A stretch of 64,000 bases of DNA. It comes from Planifilum fimeticola (GTDB lineage Bacteria; Bacillota; Bacilli; Thermoactinomycetales; DSM-44946). The notes beneath the pieces are model-generated. The model was given only the letters and a program-made list of their open reading frames with translations. It did no database searches and had not been told where the DNA came from. Where the stretch lies: NCBI RefSeq assembly GCF_003001905.1, contig NZ_PVNE01000002.1, positions 124,001-188,000 of the forward strand, written 5' to 3'. A program made the translations under genes and the position numbers. Shown one piece after another: positions 39,118 through 46,953 of this stretch. Within the stretch, counting starts at the first letter, position 1. Each line of letters starts with the position of its first letter.

Positions 39118-39145
39118 CCCTGCTGGGAGGCAGGGCTTCTTTTTT
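39118..39145 (+). terminator. Terminator downstream of the arabinose island
   Basis: CCCTGC (39118-39123), loop TGGGAG, GCAGGG (39130-39135), then CTTCTTTTTT. It probably ends the deleted gene or the abfA transcript. The remainder of the 606-base gap shows no gene. Confidence 0.7.
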
Positions 39146-39402
39146 GAGAGGGAAGGTTATGAGTTCCGGCATTGCATACGGGCGGTGTGACCACATGGTG
39201 TCTGATGGCAGTGGAAAGAAGGGGCCGACCGGCATGTCTTCAAAACACCGGAGATCCAACGGGTTTCTTGGCCGTGTCCTTTGATTGTATTTCGCGCAGA
39301 TGGCGTTCGTCGGATGCAGCGGATTTCGGAGAGCTGACCATCGCGAGATGACGACGACAAATGCGTGAGCGGATTTCCGACAAGTCATGGATAAAAAAAG
39401 GG

Positions 39403-39464
39403 TTGACTGATGGCTCGTTATCCTATATGGTTATATACACAACTATATAACCATATAGGATAAC
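39403..39464 (+). promoter_or_regulatory. Promoter and perfect palindromic operator of the YtrA-type operon
   Basis: Two exact 21-base inverted arms (39417-39437 and 39444-39464) flank CACAAC. A TTGACT at 39403-39408 and TATGGT at 39426-39431 (17-base spacer) put the -10 inside the left arm. It sits just before the GntR gene, so autoregulation by that protein is likely. Confidence 0.75.
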
Positions 39465-39491
39465 CGAACAGAGGAGCGAGGAGGTGATTCC

Positions 39492-39869
39492 TTGAGACGC
39501 GGTTTTGATGAGACGAAGCCGATTTATCTGCAGGTCAAGGAACGGATAGAAGATCAGATCATCAGCGGCCAGCTGGAGGAAGGGGACCGGATTCCTTCCA
39601 CGACGCAGCTCGTCCAATTCTACAAGATCAATCACCTGACGGTTTCCAAGGCCATTCACCTGTTGGTGGAAGAGGGGATCCTATACAAAAAAAGAGGTGT
39701 TGGGATGTTTATGGCAGAGGGCGCCAAAGAAAAGTTGCTCCGCCGGCGCAGGGACCAGTTTGTGGATCGCTACCTCCTGCCGATGATTCGGGAAGCGGAG
39801 CGGTTGGGGATGACGGAAGAGGATGTGATCCATTTGATCAGGTCGCAAAAGGAGAGGGATCAAGGGTGA
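39492..39869 (+). CDS. GntR-family regulator, YtrA subfamily
   Basis: A 125-residue short regulator with only the winged-helix domain (KPIYLQVKERIEDQIISGQLEEGDRIPSTTQLVQFYKINHLTVSKAIHLLVEEGILYKKRGVGMFMAEGA) and a helical C-terminal tail for dimerisation, as in the YtrA subfamily. Such proteins repress the ABC transporter operon they belong to. The TTG start follows AGGAGGTGATTCC, one of the best ribosome sites in the window. It overlaps the next gene. Confidence 0.92.
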   Translation: MRRGFDETKPIYLQVKERIEDQIISGQLEEGDRIPSTTQLVQFYKINHLTVSKAIHLLVEEGILYKKRGVGMFMAEGAKEKLLRRRRDQFVDRYLLPMIREAERLGMTEEDVIHLIRSQKERDQG

Positions 39870-40765
39870 ATTTTGACATCGAAATGAATCAAGTGACGGT
39901 GAGATACGGGAATGTCGAGGCGTTGAAGAACATTTCCCTGAAGCTTCCCTACGGAAAATTGTACGGATTGCTCGGCAGAAACGGTGCGGGGAAAACGACC
40001 CTCCTGTCCTTGCTGGGTTCCTTTCTGGAACCGACCGTCGGTACGGTCCGAATTGGCGGGATGGAGGTTTTCGATAACGAGAAAGTCATGCCGTGGGTGA
40101 CATTTGTCTATGATTCGAGCAACAGAGATGAACATGAAACGGTGAAGGGGATGTTGGAAGCGGCGGAACGGTACCGCCCCACCTTCGACCGCGAGTACGC
40201 GAACTATCTGGTGAAACGCTTTCAGCTCCCGCTCGACCAATTGATGAAACAGCTTTCCAAGGGGCAGCAGGCCGCGGTCCGGGTCACGGTCGGTTTGGCA
40301 AACCGCAGCCCCATCACCATTTTGGATGAGGCGTATCTGGGCATGGACGCGCCTACCCGGGAAACCTTCTACAAGGAACTGCTGGAGGATCACTCTCGAA
40401 ATCCGCGCACGGTGATTCTGTCGACCCATCATGTATCCGAGGTTGAACATCTGTTTGAAGAGGTGATCATCCTTCATCAGGGCAGCATCCTCCTGCAGGA
40501 AACGATGGATCAGGTATTGGAATGCGGGGTGTCCGTCACTGGAGATGCGCGGGCTGTGGATGGGTTTATTGCCGGGATGCAGGTGCTCCATACGGAGCGG
40601 CTGGGCGGAACGAAGCGGGCGATGGTGTATGGGAAGCTTTCGGAGGATCAGCTTCTGGAAGCGGGACGGCGGGGGATTGAAATCGGCTCCGTTTCGCTTC
40701 AGCATCTGTTTATTCATTTGACGGAGGAGGGGAACGCGGATGGAGTCCGCAAAGGCTTATCGTAA
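39866..40765 (+). CDS. ABC transporter ATPase (YtrB-like)
   Basis: A 299-residue single ATPase. Walker A is GRNGAGKTT (near residue 40), the signature is the variant LSKGQQA and Walker B is ITILDEAYLGMD, where the usual Pro after Glu is replaced by Ala. H-loop is in LSTHHVSEVEHLFEEV. It starts with GTG overlapping the regulator and itself overlaps the permease. The role is probably export or stress response to envelope-acting compounds, as for related Ytr systems. Confidence 0.9.
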   Translation: MNFDIEMNQVTVRYGNVEALKNISLKLPYGKLYGLLGRNGAGKTTLLSLLGSFLEPTVGTVRIGGMEVFDNEKVMPWVTFVYDSSNRDEHETVKGMLEAAERYRPTFDREYANYLVKRFQLPLDQLMKQLSKGQQAAVRVTVGLANRSPITILDEAYLGMDAPTRETFYKELLEDHSRNPRTVILSTHHVSEVEHLFEEVIILHQGSILLQETMDQVLECGVSVTGDARAVDGFIAGMQVLHTERLGGTKRAMVYGKLSEDQLLEAGRRGIEIGSVSLQHLFIHLTEEGNADGVRKGLS

Positions 40766-41474
40766 AGTGGCCTTCGACATGTCGTACGTGCAGTTTGGTT
40801 GGTCCCTTTGGTTTTTCGGGATCGTATTGATCATATACATCGCCTTTTCGTTCCTTTTTGGCATAGACGTTCAAGGGAACAGTGATCTGGGGCAATTGTT
40901 TTTCAAATTCGCGGGAGGGGTGGAGATCAGAGAAACGGATTTGGGACGCGGTTTTATCGGTTTCCTCCTTTTGCCGGCAAAAATCTTCATGATCATATGC
41001 GGATATAGTTCCGTTTCGCATTTCCTGAATTATTTTGTAAGGCACGGTGTGACGAGAAAAGCGTATTTTTACGGCGCGACCATCGCTTCCGCGGTGTTGT
41101 CGCTGGGGATTGCGCTGATGGCGGGTGTCATCGTCTGGATCGAACAGACGGTATTTTCGCGGGTCTACTTTCTTACACCCTGGATCGTCGTCGTCCTGAC
41201 GTTTGCATTGAACATTTTCGCCTATTATGCCTTCGGCTGGCTGATTGGTGCCGGATTTTACCGATACGGTATCGGGGGCGTCCTGTTTATTCTGTTGGCC
41301 CTGGCATGGATGTTGGCCACCGAGGCGATGTTGGTGCTGTGGGAGGCGGAATTGCTGAAGGGGACGAATGTCGTTCCGGAAGTTCTCATCCTGTTTCTGG
41401 CCACCCTGCTGCTGTTCGGTGTACTCCTGTGGATCATTCGAATGAGCATTGGAAGGGTTCGGGTCCGATTGTAA
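40740..41474 (+). CDS. ABC transporter membrane protein
   Basis: A 244-residue protein with six predicted helices (for example WSLWFFGIVLIIYIAFSFLFG near the start and VLILFLATLLLFGVLLWII at the end), no similarity to a named family that I can see, but positioned as the membrane partner of the overlapping ATPase. The start ATG lies inside the end of the ATPase gene, so translation is coupled. Confidence 0.85.
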   Translation: MESAKAYRKVAFDMSYVQFGWSLWFFGIVLIIYIAFSFLFGIDVQGNSDLGQLFFKFAGGVEIRETDLGRGFIGFLLLPAKIFMIICGYSSVSHFLNYFVRHGVTRKAYFYGATIASAVLSLGIALMAGVIVWIEQTVFSRVYFLTPWIVVVLTFALNIFAYYAFGWLIGAGFYRYGIGGVLFILLALAWMLATEAMLVLWEAELLKGTNVVPEVLILFLATLLLFGVLLWIIRMSIGRVRVRL

Positions 41475-41487
41475 CGATTTGGCAGGA

Positions 41488-41631
41488 TTTCATCCCCTCG
41501 TAAAGCATGCAGAAGGGATGAAAGGGAACACGCCCGAGGCATGATTACAGGTTGTTGACCCTGATCTAGGGACACCGTTCCTGAAGAGGAGGGAAATCGC
41601 GCCGTCCATGCCGGGGGCGTGTTTTTTTTTT
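41488..41631 (+). ncRNA. Candidate structured RNA ending in a terminator, before mmsA
   Basis: A 9-bp hairpin, TTTCATCCC/GGGATGAAA (41488-41496 and 41515-41523), is followed by a long closing helix: ACACGCCC..GGCATG (41528-41543) pairs with CATGCC..GGGCGTGT (41607-41622) and ends in ten T. Inside the helix are about 60 bases with two small stems (CCCTgatctAGGG and CCTgaagAGG). This is far larger than a normal terminator. It may be a regulatory leader or simply a complex 3' end of the ytr operon. No known riboswitch signature is recognised. Confidence 0.45.
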
Positions 41632-41794
41632 GGTAAAAGGGGCAAGGGATCTGTGGAAGGCGACTTCCCTGGGTTCGACAATCGGTTTGATGCGGTGTAT
41701 GACTTTTCGCGGGAATTCTCATACAAAATGTAAGACAAAATATTTTAAATTAATTGATACCATGAAATTGAAAAGCATGGTGCGGAGGGATAAA

Positions 41795-43267
41795 ATGAGC
41801 GCGATTTTGAAGCACCGTCTTTCCAATTTCGTGGGAGGAGAGTGGATTTCTGCGAAAGCCCGGGAGGTGCTGCCGGTTCCCAACCCGGCGACGGAGGAGA
41901 TTCTCGCCGAGGTGCCGCTTTCCACGGAATCCGATGTGGACACGGCGGTAGAAGCCGCCCGGAAGGCCTTTGCGAAGTGGGAAGAGATGCCGGTGACGGA
42001 GCGGGTGCGGATTTTGTTCCGGTTCCGGGAGCGGTTGGTGGAGCAGATCGACAGCCTGGCCAGGACGGTGACGGAGGAAAACGGCAAAACCCTGAGCGAA
42101 TCCAAAGCCGAAATCTGGCGGGGGATCGAGGTGGTGGAATTCGCCGCCGGCATGCCCTCTCTGATGAAGGGGGAAGTGACGCCCCAGGTGTCGAGGGGGG
42201 TGGACATGGAGATGGTGCGATGCCCCGTCGGGGTGGTGGCGGGGATCACGCCCTTCAACTTTCCGGTAATGGTCCCTTTGTGGATGATTCCCCTCGCCCT
42301 GGCCGCCGGAAACACCTTCATCCTGAAGCCGTCCGAGCGAACGCCCCTGTCCGCCGTCCGGCTCATGGAATTGGCCGCAGAGGCCGGCGTCCCCGAAGGG
42401 GTGCTGAATCTGGTGCACGGAGGGAAGGAGGCCGTCGACGCCCTTCTTCGGCATCCGGGGATCGAAGCCGTTTCCTTCGTGGGTTCGCAGCCGGTGGCGG
42501 AGTATGTGTACACGACGGGGGCCGCCTGCGGGAAACGGGTTCAGGCGTTGTCGGGGGCCAAAAACCACCACATTGTCCATTCCGATGCCCATCTGGAAAG
42601 CGCAGTCCGGTCGGTTGCCGGTTCGGCCTTCGGATGTGCCGGACAGCGGTGCATGGCCGGCAGCGTGGCGGTCGTGGTTGAACCGATTGCGGACCGATTC
42701 GTGGACATGCTGAGGGAAGCGGCGGATGCCGTCCGAGTGGGCAACGGATTGGAGGAGGGAACCGAACAGGGTCCGCTGATCCGGGAGGAGCACCGGGCGC
42801 GGGTATTGCAACGGATGGAACAGGGACTGGCCGAAGGTGCGGTGATGGTCCGGGATGGACGGCGCGAGATGAAGGAGCTAGCCAGGGGATATTTTCTCGG
42901 ACCCACCCTATTGGATCGGGTGCGTCCGGAGATGACGGTGGCGCGGGAGGAGCTGTTCGCCCCGGTTCTGAGCGTGATCCGCGTTCGGGACCTGGATGAG
43001 GCGATCCGGGTCGTCAACCGTTCCCGCTATGGAAACGCGGCGGTTCTCTATACGGAGAGCGGCAAGGCGGCCCGCAAGTTCCGGGAGGAGGTCGAAGCGG
43101 GGATGCTGGGAATCAACGTGGGGGTCCCCGTGCCCAGCGCCTATTATCCCTTCAGCGGATGGAAGCAGTCCTTTTACGGCGATCTGCACGCCAACGGAAA
43201 GGATGCCGTCGAATTTTACACCCGAAAGAAAATGGTGACTTCCCGTTGGTTCGGAGGCGGAGATTGA
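41795..43267 (+). CDS. mmsA: CoA-acylating (methyl)malonate-semialdehyde dehydrogenase
   Basis: A 490-residue aldehyde dehydrogenase converting malonate semialdehyde to acetyl-CoA, or methylmalonate semialdehyde to propionyl-CoA, with NAD+ and CoA. The catalytic Cys286 is in FGCAGQRCMAG. The general-base Glu of ordinary aldehyde dehydrogenases is replaced in ALSGAKNHHIVHSDA, the mark of the MMSDH group. ATG 41795 follows GGAGGGA; the open frame extends 55 codons upstream over non-conserved leader. It pairs with the aminotransferase 42 bases downstream, which together degrade beta-alanine. Confidence 0.93.
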   Translation: MSAILKHRLSNFVGGEWISAKAREVLPVPNPATEEILAEVPLSTESDVDTAVEAARKAFAKWEEMPVTERVRILFRFRERLVEQIDSLARTVTEENGKTLSESKAEIWRGIEVVEFAAGMPSLMKGEVTPQVSRGVDMEMVRCPVGVVAGITPFNFPVMVPLWMIPLALAAGNTFILKPSERTPLSAVRLMELAAEAGVPEGVLNLVHGGKEAVDALLRHPGIEAVSFVGSQPVAEYVYTTGAACGKRVQALSGAKNHHIVHSDAHLESAVRSVAGSAFGCAGQRCMAGSVAVVVEPIADRFVDMLREAADAVRVGNGLEEGTEQGPLIREEHRARVLQRMEQGLAEGAVMVRDGRREMKELARGYFLGPTLLDRVRPEMTVAREELFAPVLSVIRVRDLDEAIRVVNRSRYGNAAVLYTESGKAARKFREEVEAGMLGINVGVPVPSAYYPFSGWKQSFYGDLHANGKDAVEFYTRKKMVTSRWFGGGD

Positions 43268-43309
43268 GGGGATTGAGACACCAAGGATTGCGGGGAAAGG
43301 GGAGGAACG

Positions 43310-44698
43310 ATGAAAGATCGTTTTCCACAAACAACCGATGCGCTGCGGGAAGAGGAACGGAAGGCATGGCTCGATAAGGACCGACGGTACGTCTGGCATC
43401 ACATGCAGCCCTATGCCGCCAGCCGAAATCCGCTGATCATCACTGGAGGCGACGGGGCCTGGGTGACGGATTTGGAAGGAAACCGGTATCTGGACGCGAT
43501 GTCCGGACTGTGGTGCGTCAACCTGGGATATTCCGAGAAGGAGCTGGCGGAGGCGGCCTACGACCAGCTTCGGCAGATGCCCTATTATCCCCTGACGCAA
43601 AGCCATCTTCCGGCCATCGCCCTCAGCGAGAAGTTGAATGAGTGGCTGGGAGGGGATTATCGGATCTTTTTCTCCAACAGCGGATCGGAGGCCAACGAGG
43701 TCGCCTTCAAGATCGTGCGCCAGTATCATGCGCAGAACGGGGAACCGACCCGTTGGAAGTTTATTTCCCGCTACCGCGCCTACCACGGAAATTCCATGGG
43801 TGCCCTGGCGGCGACAGGGCAGGCGATACGCAAGCAACATTACGAACCCCTCGCTCCCGGATTCGTCCACGTACCGCCCCCTTACTGTTACCGCTGTCCG
43901 TTCGGCAAGGCGAGGGATGCCTGTGATCTCGAATGCGCTTCCATCTTCGAACAGGTGATTCAGTGGGAAGGGCCGGAGACGGTGGCGGCGGTGATCATGG
44001 AGCCGACGATTACCGGCGGGGGGGTGATCGTTCCGCCGCCGGAATATATGAAAAGGGTACGGGAAATCTGCGATCGCTACGGGGTGCTTCTCATCGTCGA
44101 CGAGGTGATCTGCGGTTTCGGACGTTCGGGCAAGCCCTTCGGCCACCAAAACTTCAATGTGGAACCGGATCTCGTGACGATGGCCAAAGGCATCACCAGC
44201 GCCTATCTCCCTCTGTCGGCGACGGCGGTCCGGGCGGAGCTGTTTGACGCGTTCAAGGACGACCATCCCTATGCCCACCTGCGCCACGTCAACACCTTCG
44301 GGGGAAATGCCGCGGCCTGCGCCCTGTCCGTCCGAACGCTGGAACTGATGGAACAGAGGAAGCTGGTCGATCGGGCCCGCGAGCTGGGGGAAAAGCTCGA
44401 GAGGCTTCTGGAGCCCCTCCGAAACCATCCCCTGGTTGGTGATTTGCGTTTCTTCGGGTTCATGGCCGGGATCGAGCTGGTGATCGACAAGCAGAGGAAA
44501 ACGCCCGCTCCGGCGGATGTGGTGGGACGAGTGATCGCCGCCTGCAAGAACCGCGGCGTGCTCATCGGCAAAAACAGCGACACGGTGCCTGAACAGAACA
44601 ACGTATTGACACTGGCTCCGCCCTTCGTCATCAGCGACGAGGAATTGGAATGGTTGGCCAAAGTGGTGATTGAAGCGGTCCGGGAAGCGAGACGATGA
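43310..44698 (+). CDS. Class III omega-aminotransferase, probably beta-alanine:pyruvate type
   Basis: A 462-residue PLP enzyme of fold type I. The Schiff-base lysine is Lys293 (TMAKGITSAYLPL), the cofactor Asp264 is in LIVDEVICGFGRSGK, and SNSGSEANEVAFKIVRQYH and SRYRAYHGNSMGALAATG bind phosphate. The early LDAMSGLWCVNLGYSEKELAEAAYDQL is the pattern of beta-alanine/taurine:pyruvate transaminases. A four-Cys insert (YCYRCPFGKARDACDLEC, about residues 192-209) is also seen. With mmsA next door, the likely reaction is beta-alanine to malonate semialdehyde. Taurine or other omega-amino acids are alternatives. Confidence 0.9.
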   Translation: MKDRFPQTTDALREEERKAWLDKDRRYVWHHMQPYAASRNPLIITGGDGAWVTDLEGNRYLDAMSGLWCVNLGYSEKELAEAAYDQLRQMPYYPLTQSHLPAIALSEKLNEWLGGDYRIFFSNSGSEANEVAFKIVRQYHAQNGEPTRWKFISRYRAYHGNSMGALAATGQAIRKQHYEPLAPGFVHVPPPYCYRCPFGKARDACDLECASIFEQVIQWEGPETVAAVIMEPTITGGGVIVPPPEYMKRVREICDRYGVLLIVDEVICGFGRSGKPFGHQNFNVEPDLVTMAKGITSAYLPLSATAVRAELFDAFKDDHPYAHLRHVNTFGGNAAACALSVRTLELMEQRKLVDRARELGEKLERLLEPLRNHPLVGDLRFFGFMAGIELVIDKQRKTPAPADVVGRVIAACKNRGVLIGKNSDTVPEQNNVLTLAPPFVISDEELEWLAKVVIEAVREARR

Positions 44699-44731
44699 CC
44701 GGAAAGGAAGGGAGCAAAAAACGATGCCTGT

Positions 44732-44749
44732 GGGAACCGTACGGTTCCC
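44732..44749. promoter_or_regulatory. Perfect 18-bp palindrome
   Basis: GGGAACCGTACGGTTCCC reads the same on both strands. A near copy (GGGAACCGTAAGTTCCC on the minus strand, about 44957-44975) falls within the last codons of the PucR-type gene. It could be a dimeric regulator site, though it lies between gene ends and not at a promoter. Confidence 0.5.
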
Positions 44750-44777
44750 GCCGGGATTGACTTTAGTTGGGAAGGAC

Positions 44778-44818
44778 CGATTTTCCGAAGACGCCCCCTG
44801 CTAGGGGGCGGAAAATCG
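44778..44818. terminator. Strong hairpin after the aminotransferase gene
   Basis: CGATTTTCC (44778-44786) pairs with GGAAAATCG (44810-44818), and an inner GCCCCC/GGGGGC (44793-44798 and 44804-44809) continues it after a one-sided bulge. No T-tract follows on either strand. Confidence 0.5.
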
Positions 44819-44860
44819 CGCCCCCGATCTGTTCAGAAGCGCGGTGAGACAATCTCCATC

Positions 44861-44940
44861 AGCGCCGAAGGGGGTGTACCGCTTCGATTCGCCCATACGG
44901 GAAAAGGTACTCAAGCGGTACCCCCCTCGCTGTTGGCGCT
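44861..44940. repeat. 80-base nested inverted repeat between convergent genes
   Basis: Outer arms AGCGCC/GGCGCT (44861-44866 and 44935-44940) enclose a 14-bp stem with one bulge (44870-44884 with 44913-44926; core GTACCGCTT/AAGCGGTAC), and a small CCC/GGG hairpin lies at the tip. It touches the stop of the PucR-type gene and may end both convergent transcripts. Confidence 0.55.
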
Positions 44941-46612
44941 ATGGTTGTCCAGCCTTTGGGAACTTACGGTTCCCGGAGGTTTTTTCATCAGGCTGGACGG
45001 GGAATGAGTTTAAACCTCCCATTGCGGACAGAAACCGGTGTGCGGCCATCGCGATGTCCAGCGCCCTTCGGCGCTCGGGATCATTCCAGTTGTCCCCCAG
45101 TAGAGAAGAAATCTGTTCCAATCGATAATACAGGGTCTGGCGATGAATGTACAAAACTTTGGCTGTTCGCTGTTTGGACAGTCCTGTCGCAAAAAAAGTT
45201 TCCAGTGTTCGGACCAAATCGGTTCCATTTTTCCGGTCATATTCCAAAAGAGGACCGATTTGATTTTGGATATATGCCGCCAGTACCTCCGTATCTACTT
45301 GCAAAAACAGTTGCCAGGCGTGGAGGTCATCGTAAAGGGTCAGTGAAGGTTTGTCCGCAATGTTCTTATCGCGACGCGGGGTGCTGGAGGCAGCGCTGAC
45401 CTGAAGAGCCAAGGTGGCCTGCTTCCAATAGCGGGGGGCTTGGCTGAGACGTCGAAAGGTTTGACTGATGCCGACGGCGCATCTGTACCGGTGGAGGGCG
45501 GGGTTGGCGGCCAGTTGTTTGAATAGATCCAAGAAGGCTTTTTTGACTCGTTGGAGCATGGGTGAGGGAGAGGAGGGACTTTGATCGGCCAAAACCAGCG
45601 CCCATTTGTCTTCATGGGGCGCCATCCAGACCTGGAGCCCGTGGGTTTTGAAGGCGCGATGGATCAGATGGGCAACCCTCAACATGATCGCCTCTTCCTG
45701 TTCGGTGTCGAAATCGTGGGATTCCGGTTGACGCGCCGTGATCCCCATGGCTGCCAGGGACAAACTCCCTCCATCCGATATGAGCGATGCGACGTCTTCG
45801 GGAAGCTCACTCCTTCCCTGACTCAGCCATTTTTCAATCCATTTTTGCATCCCTCGCATGCGCCGCTCCTCGATGGACAACCGGCGCAGCAGTTCCTGGG
45901 CGATGGCGGTTGCGGCCCGGTCGAGAATCAGCCGCATATATTCCGAATCGCGCCCGCCGTGAGCCAGGCAGAGGTCGCCCACATGCATGTCCATTGCGAA
46001 GATGGGTTGACGCAGTGTTTCTTGATGGTGAAAGGTTGAGGGGGCTGTTTTTTCGGGATAGATCATGTCGCGTCCCCAGTCGTCACAAAGCCGCACGGGG
46101 CATCCCGTCTCCTGGTGGAGGAGCTTGAGGATCTGCGAAGTGCACCTGGGTTGGAGGGTCAGTCGCAGAAAACGTTTGGACAGCGTTTCCAGGGCCAGAA
46201 GTTGCTGGTGGTGGCGATTGATGATGTGGGATTGAAGATCCTGCGTGATGTCGATAAAGCGAACCTCTTGATCGAAAACGAGGATCGGAAAATCGTGTCG
46301 GTCCGCATATTGCAAAATGCATGGAGGAACTTCAGTAAACCGCTGGACGAGTTCGATGCATAGGCCGGAGACTCGGCTTTCCACCAACTGTTGAACAAAT
46401 CGGAGGATGGAGTCTTCAGAGGCCCCCAGGCCGACCCCGGTCGTTAAAATCAGTTCCTGCCCGTTGACAAAGGCTGAAGGGTTGGGAACTTCCAACACGT
46501 GGACCCAGCGAACCGGCCGGGTGAGTCCCCTTTTGCCCGCTGCGACCCGGGCGTTTCGAAAAAGGGGGCGTTTCAAGACCTCCTCCACGGTGAAAGGCTT
46601 ATGAAGATCCAC
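44939..46612 (-). CDS. PucR-family transcriptional regulator
   Basis: A 557-residue regulator with the N-terminal PucR domain (TVEEVLKRPLFRNARVAAGKRGLTRPVRWVHVLEVPNPSAFVNGQELILTTG), a middle CdaR/GGDEF-like region and a C-terminal PucR-type helix-turn-helix (LVRTLETFFATGLSKQRTAKVLYIHRQTLYYRLEQISSLLGDN). Relatives control purine, amino-acid and GABA use. It lies between the mmsA/aminotransferase pair and the divergent 46954-55752 operon, so it is the probable regulator of both. GTG start after GGGAGGTGACCCT. Confidence 0.92.
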   Translation of the reverse strand: MDLHKPFTVEEVLKRPLFRNARVAAGKRGLTRPVRWVHVLEVPNPSAFVNGQELILTTGVGLGASEDSILRFVQQLVESRVSGLCIELVQRFTEVPPCILQYADRHDFPILVFDQEVRFIDITQDLQSHIINRHHQQLLALETLSKRFLRLTLQPRCTSQILKLLHQETGCPVRLCDDWGRDMIYPEKTAPSTFHHQETLRQPIFAMDMHVGDLCLAHGGRDSEYMRLILDRAATAIAQELLRRLSIEERRMRGMQKWIEKWLSQGRSELPEDVASLISDGGSLSLAAMGITARQPESHDFDTEQEEAIMLRVAHLIHRAFKTHGLQVWMAPHEDKWALVLADQSPSSPSPMLQRVKKAFLDLFKQLAANPALHRYRCAVGISQTFRRLSQAPRYWKQATLALQVSAASSTPRRDKNIADKPSLTLYDDLHAWQLFLQVDTEVLAAYIQNQIGPLLEYDRKNGTDLVRTLETFFATGLSKQRTAKVLYIHRQTLYYRLEQISSLLGDNWNDPERRRALDIAMAAHRFLSAMGGLNSFPVQPDEKTSGNRKFPKAGQP

Positions 46613-46953
46613 AGGGTCACCTCCCTAAAGGGGGCTTGCAGAACCCGGTTGTGGGGGGGTGAACAAGCCGAATAAAATATGGTTAGGGAGTTTTCGTTTC
46701 TCTGCTTGTCTTGTCGGCAAGGTTCACTAATGGATACCCTTTTCCGTCGAAAAGAATTCCGGGAGGGGTGCTTGCCCGAGGGATGTATGATTAGAGCGAA
46801 GAATTTCTGTACAGGTTGTATGACGCGATCTTGCCATTATTTTGTTAATTTTTAAATAGATCACCTGGTCGGATTCGTCCTTTGGATTGCCTTTCACGTT
46901 TCCAATGCGTGATGTTTCGGTGAAAGGAACCAGGTAGAAACGGAGGGGAGATC
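46613..46953. other. Divergent control region between the regulator and the dehydrogenase operon
   Basis: The 341 bases hold no gene. A nested inverted repeat lies at 46863-46935, listed separately. A TTGCCA at 46831 with an AT-rich stretch after it may be part of the rightward promoter, but no -10 is convincing. Confidence 0.5.
46863..46935 (+). promoter_or_regulatory. Leader hairpin of the dehydrogenase/ECF operon
   Basis: ACCTGGT (46863-46869) pairs with ACCAGGT (46929-46935), and CCTTTCAC (46890-46897) pairs with GTGAAAGG (46920-46927). The 3' side ends 18 bases before the TTG start. It could be a 5'-UTR regulatory fold or a regulator site. Confidence 0.5.

Noticed and set aside
41488-41631. 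Assignment of the mmsA upstream element to a known riboswitch class
   Set aside because: I compared it by eye with lysine, SAM, fluoride, guanidine, preQ1, THF, c-di-GMP and T-box landmarks and found no match, so it is kept only as an unassigned candidate.
44870-44926. Resemblance of GGGGGTGTACCGC to a T-box antiterminator
   Set aside because: The consensus GGGTGGNACCGCG is not matched exactly, there is no stem I with a specifier, no downstream gene on that strand and no T-tract.
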